Source of the DNA: Pseudomonadota bacterium
Lineage (GTDB): Bacteria; Pseudomonadota; Alphaproteobacteria; Sphingomonadales; Govanellaceae
Length of the DNA stretch: 64,000 bases
NCBI GenBank assembly: GCA_003577275.1
Contig: QEVO01000008.1
Span: forward strand, 1-64,000
Direction: 5' to 3'
In this document: positions 59,030 through 64,000 of the stretch, one piece after another
How the letters are laid out: every line of letters starts with the position of its first letter
Position numbering within the stretch: the stretch's first letter is position 1
Position numbers and translations under genes: made by a program
Notes under the pieces: generated by a model
Databases searched by the model: none
The model's input: the letters and a program-made list of their open reading frames with translations, nothing else
What the model was told of the DNA's origin: nothing

Positions 59030-60277
59030 ATGTCCTATAAATATAGTCTTCCGAAAAAGGGAGAGACGGCGCAGAATATTCTCAAGCATATCGAAGATTT
59101 CAAGAAAAAAGAGCCCGATAGAAACAAGGCCTATATGGGAGCCTATTGCATGATAGGCTCTCCTGAAATTCAGGAGTTGATGGAGCAGGCCTATCAGCGA
59201 TATTTCTTCGAAAATGCCCTGGTGCGTCGGTACTTTCCCGGGTTGCGCCAGATGGAAGATGATATCAAGGAGATCGCGGCCGGCATCCTGTCGGGGGGAA
59301 CCGATGGGATCAAGGTAAACATTACTTCGGGCGGCACGGAAAGCCTGTTCTGCGCCATGCATGCGGCGCGGGAATGGGCGCGGGACAGGTTTCCGCACAT
59401 CAAGGAGCCGGAATTCATCGGTCCCTATTCGGCGCACGCCACCATCACCAAATCCTGCCATTACCTGGGTATGAAATTGACGCGCATTCCTGTAGGCGCT
59501 GATTTTCGCGCCGACGCAAAGGCCATGGAAGCGGCCATTGGCCCCAATACCATTGGTCTGTTGGGCTCGGCGCCAAGCTGGCCTTACGGCAAGGTTGATC
59601 CCATGACGGACATCGCGGCAGTGGGGCAGAAACATGGGCTTTGGGTGCATGTGGATGCGTGCGTGGGCGGCTATTTCGCGCCTTGGGCCAAGCGCCTTGG
59701 CTATAAGTTCCCCGATTGGGATTTCAGCGTGCCTGGCGTCACCTCCATCTCTGCTGACTTGCACAAATATGGCTACGCCCCAAAACCAATCTCCACGATT
59801 GCCTGGCGATCGGAGGAATATCAAAAATATCATGGCGTTTACCCAACCGAGTGGCCAAGCCAGCAGTACATCGCGGAAGGTCTTGTCGGCTCGCGGTCGG
59901 GGGGCGTGCTTGCCGCGGCTTGGGCGGTGTTGCACTTCTTGGGGGAAGACGGCTACATGGATTACACCCGCCGCACCATGGAGACCAAAAAGAAATTGAT
60001 CGACGGCTTGATCAAGCTCGGCATGAAGCCCTTGGATACAGATCTTTGCCTCATCTTATATGAATCGCCGGAATTTCCCGCCGAGGCGGTGGTGGGCGCA
60101 ATGACCCAGCGCGGTTGGACCTGCATGGGCACGCAACGCCCGCCGCTCATCCAATTGGTGCTGGATCCCATGGCGGAGCGGATCGCCGATAACTATCTGT
60201 CTGAGCTCGCCGAGGTAGTTAAAGAGCTCCGCGCCGGCAAGCAAGGGAAGAAAGGCGAACTCGGCTACGCCGATTGA
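59030..60277 (+). CDS. Sphingosine-1-phosphate lyase-like PLP enzyme
   Basis: The 415-residue group II decarboxylase-fold protein has NITSGGTESLFCAMHAARE, GPYSAHATITKSCHYLGMKL, SAPSWPYGKVDP, VHVDACVGGYFAPW (Asp209) and the PLP lysine Lys246 in SISADLHKYGYAPKP. It continues WPSQQYIAEGLVGSRSGG. These blocks follow eukaryotic sphingosine-1-phosphate lyases more closely than glutamate decarboxylases. Such an enzyme cleaves a phosphorylated 2-amino-3-hydroxy chain to an aldehyde. A convergent aldehyde dehydrogenase is adjacent. Simple amino-acid decarboxylation is the alternative. Confidence 0.85.
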   Translation: MSYKYSLPKKGETAQNILKHIEDFKKKEPDRNKAYMGAYCMIGSPEIQELMEQAYQRYFFENALVRRYFPGLRQMEDDIKEIAAGILSGGTDGIKVNITSGGTESLFCAMHAAREWARDRFPHIKEPEFIGPYSAHATITKSCHYLGMKLTRIPVGADFRADAKAMEAAIGPNTIGLLGSAPSWPYGKVDPMTDIAAVGQKHGLWVHVDACVGGYFAPWAKRLGYKFPDWDFSVPGVTSISADLHKYGYAPKPISTIAWRSEEYQKYHGVYPTEWPSQQYIAEGLVGSRSGGVLAAAWAVLHFLGEDGYMDYTRRTMETKKKLIDGLIKLGMKPLDTDLCLILYESPEFPAEAVVGAMTQRGWTCMGTQRPPLIQLVLDPMAERIADNYLSELAEVVKELRAGKQGKKGELGYAD

Positions 60278-60299
60278 TTATTCCTTACCCACAACAAAC

Positions 60300-60334
60300 A
60301 AACGGGGTCGCTGCAAGGCCCCGTTTCTTTTTTA
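60300..60334 (+). terminator. Rho-independent terminator
   Basis: AAACGGGG (60300-60307) pairs with CCCCGTTT (60319-60326), followed by CTTTTTT. It ends the CoA-transferase-to-PLP-lyase operon. The A-run before it also allows some function for the convergent aldehyde dehydrogenase. Confidence 0.85.
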
Positions 60335-60346
60335 TAATGAAGAATA

Positions 60347-61819
60347 TCAGCGCAGCACGAAGGGATTGGCGGTCTGGCCGGTGGTGTTGATCCACACGCT
60401 TTTGGTTTCCAGATATTCGTAAATAGCGTCGATGCCGTTCTCACGCCCCAGACCGCTGCGCTTGAAGCCGCCGAATGGCATCATGAAGCTCATGGCGCGA
60501 TAGGCGTTGACCCACACCGTGCCGGCGCGCAATTGTTTTTCCACCCGAAGGGCGCGGCCGACGTTTTCCGTCCAGATGCCCGCTGCAAGGCCATAAGGCG
60601 TGTCGTTGGCGATGGCCACGGCTTCTACTTCATCGCGAAAGTGGATGACCGACAGCACCGGGCCAAACACTTCTTCCCGGGCAATGCGCATGTCATTGGT
60701 CACGTCGGCAAAAATGGTCGGCTCCACAAACCATGGGCCGGGCGCCTTTGTTGGGATGCCGCCGCCCAGCACGCATCGCGCGCCTTCACTCTTGGCGATG
60801 GCGATATAGTCGAGGATTTTTTTGTGCTGCGCCGGCGTCGTCACCGGGCCCACTTGGGTATCCGGATGCATGGGATCACCGAGCTTGGCGGTCTTGGCGA
60901 AGGCCACCAGCTTATCTAAAAAAGCATCGTAAATGCTGTCCTGCACCAGCAGCCGGGAGCCGGCGATGCAGGTTTGTCCCGACGCCGCGAAAATGCCGGC
61001 GATGGCGCCTTTGACGGCATTGTCGATGATGGCGTCATCAAAGACGATGTTGGGGGATTTGCCGCCCAGTTCCAGCACCATGTCTTTTAATCCCCGAGCA
61101 GCGCTTTCATAAGCGGCGATGCCGCCTTGCTCGCCACCGGTAAAGGCGATCTTCGCCACATTTGGATGAGCCACCAAGGGCGCGCCCACTTCGCCGCCAA
61201 AACCTGTCACCACGTTGACCACGCCGTCGGGAAAACCGGCTTCTGCAACCAGGTGCGCAAACTCCAAGGCGGACGCAGATGTGAATTCGGACGGCTTCAG
61301 GACCACCGTATTGCCCGCCGCCAGCGCCGGCGCCAGCTTCAAGGTCGCCAACAGCAAGGGCGAATTCCAGGGCGTGATGGCGACGATGACGCCCAATGGT
61401 TCATGGCGCGTGTAGGTGAAGAAACCATCCTTATCTATGGGCGCCACGCTGCCTTCAATCTTGTCGGCAAGTCCGCCATAGTAATAATACCACTGCGGCA
61501 GGTACTTCACTTGCCCAAGCATTTCCGCGTAAAGCTTGCCGTTGTCACGCACTTCGATGGCGGCCAGCTTTTCCGCGTCGCGGGCAATGAGATCACCCAG
61601 ATGGCGCAGCATCGCGCCGCGCGCCGTTGCGGTCAACTTGTTCCATGGCCCGGCCGTGAACGCGGTATGGGCGGACGCCACAGCTTTCTCAGCGTCGGCC
61701 GCGTTGCCGCGCGGGATGCGCGCCCAAGGCTCGCCGGTAAAGGGGTTGCGGGTTTCGAACCACTCTCCCGACTCTGGGCGCTGCCAAGCGCCATTGATGA
61801 AAAGATCATACTTCTGCAA
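60347..61819 (-). CDS. NAD(P)-dependent aldehyde dehydrogenase
   Basis: The 490-residue protein has all ALDH catalytic elements: Asn152 (TPWNSP), Lys175 (LKPSE), Glu250 (LELGGKSPN) and Cys284 (SGQTCIAGSR), with the C-terminal PFGGFKRSGLGRENG. It oxidises aldehydes to acids and is similar to betaine- or aromatic-aldehyde types. It is next to the PLP lyase, whose aldehyde product it could take, and 33 bp after the gntR gene, so it is probably co-transcribed with its regulator. Confidence 0.92.
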   Translation of the reverse strand: MQKYDLFINGAWQRPESGEWFETRNPFTGEPWARIPRGNAADAEKAVASAHTAFTAGPWNKLTATARGAMLRHLGDLIARDAEKLAAIEVRDNGKLYAEMLGQVKYLPQWYYYYGGLADKIEGSVAPIDKDGFFTYTRHEPLGVIVAITPWNSPLLLATLKLAPALAAGNTVVLKPSEFTSASALEFAHLVAEAGFPDGVVNVVTGFGGEVGAPLVAHPNVAKIAFTGGEQGGIAAYESAARGLKDMVLELGGKSPNIVFDDAIIDNAVKGAIAGIFAASGQTCIAGSRLLVQDSIYDAFLDKLVAFAKTAKLGDPMHPDTQVGPVTTPAQHKKILDYIAIAKSEGARCVLGGGIPTKAPGPWFVEPTIFADVTNDMRIAREEVFGPVLSVIHFRDEVEAVAIANDTPYGLAAGIWTENVGRALRVEKQLRAGTVWVNAYRAMSFMMPFGGFKRSGLGRENGIDAIYEYLETKSVWINTTGQTANPFVLR

Positions 61820-61852
61820 GGTTGCCCTCGCTTCGTCGATAATATGACAGCT

Positions 61853-62566
61853 CTATGCCTTGCGCCGGGCGGCGCGCCGTTTCGTCTTGATCAGCATGGC
61901 GTCGCTGGCCATGACCTCAAAGACCATATCGCGGGTGCGTGTGATGATTTGTTCCAGGTAATGGCTGGCGGCCTTGGGGTCGCGGTTCTCCAGCGCGGTT
62001 ACCAGCCCTTGCCGTTCCTTGCGGATGGAAAAATCCGCCGGCCGCGGCCGCAGCAACAGTCCCAGGATGACGCTGCTGCGCAGCCACAGGTTATCAATCA
62101 AGTGCAACAACAGCATGTTTCCCGTGGCGCGGTAAATGGAGAAAAAGTACTCTTCGCTCTTATCCAGGGATTCCGGGCTCTCCCCTTTCTTTTCCAGCTC
62201 TTCCAGTTCCTTCAGCACTTTCTTCACATGCGCCAGTTCGGTTTCGCTGATATTCATCGCCGCCAGTTCTGCGCCGTAGGGCTCAATCCTGAGCCGCACC
62301 GCATAGAGATCTTCCAGTATTTCCTTGGTCAGTTCCGGCACCATGGCCTGGCGGTTGCGGGGATCGACGTCCAAGACGTTCTGGGCAATCAGGCGGCTTA
62401 AGGCATCGCGTACAGGAGTGGAGCTGATGCCCAGCGCCTTGGCCAGGGTACGGGTGCGCAGGGTATCGCCAGGGCGAAGGCGACCGTCCCTGATGGCGCC
62501 TTTGATCTTGTTATAGGCGATGTTGTGCAAGGCGTTGTAGTTGATTTTATCCAGACTTTCTTCCAC
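61853..62566 (-). CDS. GntR-family regulator (FCD type), likely regulator of the catabolic island
   Basis: The 237-residue protein has the GntR winged helix (AIRDGRLRPGDTLRTRTLAKA; LGISSTPVRDALSRLIAQ) and an FCD domain with LYAVRLRIEPYGAELAA. The C-terminal tail is basic (KTKRRAARRK). It is upstream of aldehyde dehydrogenase in one leftward unit. A partial copy of the 21-bp operator motif lies about 90 bp upstream of its start, which supports autoregulation and control of the TBDR and CoA-transferase promoters. The inducer is probably a pathway acid. Confidence 0.87.
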   Translation of the reverse strand: MEESLDKINYNALHNIAYNKIKGAIRDGRLRPGDTLRTRTLAKALGISSTPVRDALSRLIAQNVLDVDPRNRQAMVPELTKEILEDLYAVRLRIEPYGAELAAMNISETELAHVKKVLKELEELEKKGESPESLDKSEEYFFSIYRATGNMLLLHLIDNLWLRSSVILGLLLRPRPADFSIRKERQGLVTALENRDPKAASHYLEQIITRTRDMVFEVMASDAMLIKTKRRAARRKA

Positions 62567-62658
62567 GATTAAGGTCTCCGATCTTCAAGCCCGCAAAGTA
62601 GCCTGCGTCTTCATAATGTTTAGCCTACCACAAACCAAGTTAATTTTGATACAACAAG

Positions 62659-62683
62659 CAACAAATTTGCTATCAACAATGCG
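62659..62683. promoter_or_regulatory. Partial operator motif upstream of gntR
   Basis: GCAACAAATTT (62659-62669) is the reverse complement of the AAATTTGTTGC core shared by the sites at 49361 and 54135. It lies in the gntR upstream region 93 bp from the start codon. Match length is 11 bases, so on its own it is weaker evidence than the two full copies. Confidence 0.45.
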
Positions 62684-62780
62684 CTACTTAGCGCAATTTC
62701 GCGCCCATTGCCGGTCTAAAGGTCGACAGAACTGGAAATACCCCATTCTGTCCGATAAATACATATATATTATGTATTAC

Positions 62781-62803
62781 ATTTCTCCATAAACTGGAGA
62801 AAT
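62781..62803. terminator. Perfect 9-bp hairpin downstream of the amidohydrolase
   Basis: ATTTCTCCA (62781-62789) and TGGAGAAAT (62795-62803) with a 5-nt loop, 48 bp beyond the amidohydrolase stop. No T-run follows on the minus strand, so it is a weak terminator or an RNA-end stabiliser. Apart from this and the site at 62659, nothing was recognised in 62567-62850. Confidence 0.4.
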
Positions 62804-62850
62804 GTCGTGCCGCGGGCGGATTGGGTCAGCGGGTAAGGGCAGGCGAGTCC

Positions 62851-64000
62851 CTATCGGCTGATGGCTTGATCCAACACGGCATGGAGCAGAACATTGGCTC
62901 CGGCGGTGAGATGGCCGGGGGTGGCGTCTTCCGACTCGTTGTGCGAAATGCCGCCGGCGCAGGGAATGAAGATCATGGCGGCGGGGGCCACCCTGGCGAG
63001 ATAGACGGAATCGTGCCCGGCGCCGCTGACCATATCCAGGGTTTCGTATCCCAGGCGATGGGCGGCGGTGGCAATGGACTTCAGGCATTCGGCGCTAAAG
63101 CGCACGGTGGGGGAGCGCCAGACCTCGGTCACGCTTGCCTGGCAGCGCGCTTGATCGGCGGCGTCGTTGACGAGGGAGCGAAACCGTCGATCCATGGCGT
63201 CCAGCGTGGTCTGGTCAGGATGCCTCAGGTCAACGGCAAGGCAGAGGTCGGCCGGCACCGTGTTGCGGACGCCGGGGCTGACGGCGATATCCCCGAAGGT
63301 GGCGCGCGCTCCTTCACCGTGCACCGCCGCCAGCGCATACGTGCCAGAGATAATATCCGGCAGGGCGCGGAACACATCCCGGCGGCGATCCATGGGGGTG
63401 GGGCCGGCGTGCACCGGTTCGCCTTTCAGCGCCACATCATACCACCGTATGCCCTGAACGCCGGTAACCCGTCCGATCGTAACGCCAGCCTTCTCCAAGA
63501 TGGGGCCTTGCTCGATATGCGCTTCAAATGCCGCCTTCAGCGGCCGGGCGCGGCAGGGATGCGGTCCGCGATAGCCGATGCGCTCCAGTTCGCTGCCCAG
63601 ACGAAGCCCTGCCTTATCGGTCAGCGCGTATGCCTCCTCAACGCTGAACACCCCGGCAAAAACGCCCGAACCGATCATGGCGGGATTGAACCGCGCCCCT
63701 TCTTCATTGGTCCATACCGCCACTTCCAGGGGGTGGTCGGTGGTGAGCCCGCACTCATTGAGTGTCTCGATCACCTCAAGACCGGCCAGGACGCCATAAA
63801 CGCCGTCAAACTTGCCGCCGGTGGGCTGGGTATCGAGATGCGATCCCATCAGCACCGGCGGCAGACGGTCATCGCTTCCGGCGCGCCGCGCAAAGATATT
63901 GCCCATCTCATCAATGGCGATGGCGCAACCCGCTGATCGCGCCCAGGACAGGAACAGATCGCGTCCCGCCTTATCTTCGTTCGTCAACGCCTGCCGATTG
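62851..64000 (-). CDS. M20-family Zn amidohydrolase (N-carbamoyl amino acid / allantoate type), N-terminus beyond the window
   Basis: The frame is open to the right edge. The visible upstream codons read NRQALTNEDKAGRDLF, which fits the family before the usual LFLSWA helix, so an internal TTG at 63987 is not the real start and roughly 30 residues are missing. Metal ligands are in GSHLDTQPTGGKFDGVYG (His, Asp), WTNEEGARF (Glu) and the final HNESEDATPGHL (His). HIEQGP and the dimer-domain GVQGIRWYDV also match beta-ureidopropionase/L-carbamoylase/allantoate amidohydrolases. The substrate is probably an N-carbamoyl amino acid or ureide. Confidence 0.88.
   Translation of the reverse strand, partial: NRQALTNEDKAGRDLFLSWARSAGCAIAIDEMGNIFARRAGSDDRLPPVLMGSHLDTQPTGGKFDGVYGVLAGLEVIETLNECGLTTDHPLEVAVWTNEEGARFNPAMIGSGVFAGVFSVEEAYALTDKAGLRLGSELERIGYRGPHPCRARPLKAAFEAHIEQGPILEKAGVTIGRVTGVQGIRWYDVALKGEPVHAGPTPMDRRRDVFRALPDIISGTYALAAVHGEGARATFGDIAVSPGVRNTVPADLCLAVDLRHPDQTTLDAMDRRFRSLVNDAADQARCQASVTEVWRSPTVRFSAECLKSIATAAHRLGYETLDMVSGAGHDSVYLARVAPAAMIFIPCAGGISHNESEDATPGHLTAGANVLLHAVLDQAISR

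Noticed and set aside
58916..59935. Minus-strand open frame of about 340 codons across amidase end and PLP lyase
   Set aside because: It is antisense to two well-supported genes and has no domain pattern; an ordinary consequence of GC-rich codon use.
61127..62401. Plus-strand open frame of about 420 codons opposite aldehyde dehydrogenase and gntR
   Set aside because: The opposite strand carries clear catalytic motifs in both genes; this frame is low-complexity, rich in His, Arg and Gln.
62821..63936. Plus-strand open frame of about 370 codons opposite the amidohydrolase
   Set aside because: It is antisense to an M20 hydrolase whose metal ligands are all visible; the translated sequence is rich in Gly, Ala and His with no family.
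63985..63987. TTG as real start of the M20 amidohydrolase
   Set aside because: Codons upstream of it continue in frame to the window edge and match the family N-terminal region, so the gene begins outside the window.

Overview
The window looks like a chromosomal segment of a GC-rich alphaproteobacterium. The evidence is the gene repertoire: several sphingomonad/Caulobacter-style TonB-dependent receptors (TBDRs), a complete Entner-Doudoroff operon, a GPH-type sugar permease, an adrenodoxin-type ferredoxin and a P4-type integrase next to a tRNA-Lys 3' end. The sequence alone does not fix genus or family.

Region 1 (1-5011) is the right end of an integrative element. A tyrosine integrase lies beside a 48-bp tRNA-Lys 3'-end duplication. 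All its genes run leftwards: integrase, an HTH protein, AlpA, a small ORF, a RepA-like AAA ATPase and small ORFs. A 150-bp cluster of about ten TGTCCG/CGGACA repeats directly beyond the ATPase gene looks like a replication origin or operator array.

Region 2 (5056-12758) holds a hotdog thioesterase, a GntR regulator, and a leftward coenzyme F420 operon (npdG, cofE, cofD and a cofC that has lost its C-terminal half). Divergent from it are a TetR regulator and a tyrosine phosphatase. Next comes an operon of SDR, [2Fe-2S] ferredoxin and SDR. The promoter regions of tetR and of the SDR operon carry nearly the same 14-bp AT-rich motif.

Region 3 (12765-16551) is an AT-richer island. A large exported GDPD-like protein and an unrecognised multi-pass membrane protein are divergently transcribed.

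Region 4 (16548-35532) is for carbohydrate use. A LacI repressor is divergent from zwf-pgl-edd-glk-eda, whose promoter overlaps a 20-bp perfect palindrome. A GPH permease and ROK regulator follow, then a TBDR, and a GDPD / SSS symporter / alkaline phosphatase cassette, with a second TBDR downstream.

Region 5 (35608-42259) has a TBDR, an SDR, and a four-gene heme-copper cluster that I read as an sNOR-type nitric oxide reductase (norS-norY-senC-orf1) rather than an oxygen reductase. It is preceded by a perfect FNR-family box and followed by a decayed copy of part of the SDR gene.

Region 6 (42256-49200) has an AraC-type regulator divergent from an operon of aminotransferase, 2-oxoacid/acetoin dehydrogenase E1 alpha and beta, a lipoyl-hydrolase AcoC-like protein, and an FAD amine oxidoreductase.

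Region 7 (49201-64000) is a catabolic island: TBDR, enoyl-CoA hydratase, MFS carrier, CoA-transferase, HMG-CoA-lyase-like protein, acyl-CoA dehydrogenase, amidase, sphingosine-phosphate-lyase-like PLP enzyme, aldehyde dehydrogenase, GntR regulator and an M20 amidohydrolase cut by the window edge. An exactly repeated 21-bp motif upstream of the TBDR and in the MFS/CoA-transferase divergent promoter, with a partial copy near gntR, suggests one regulon.
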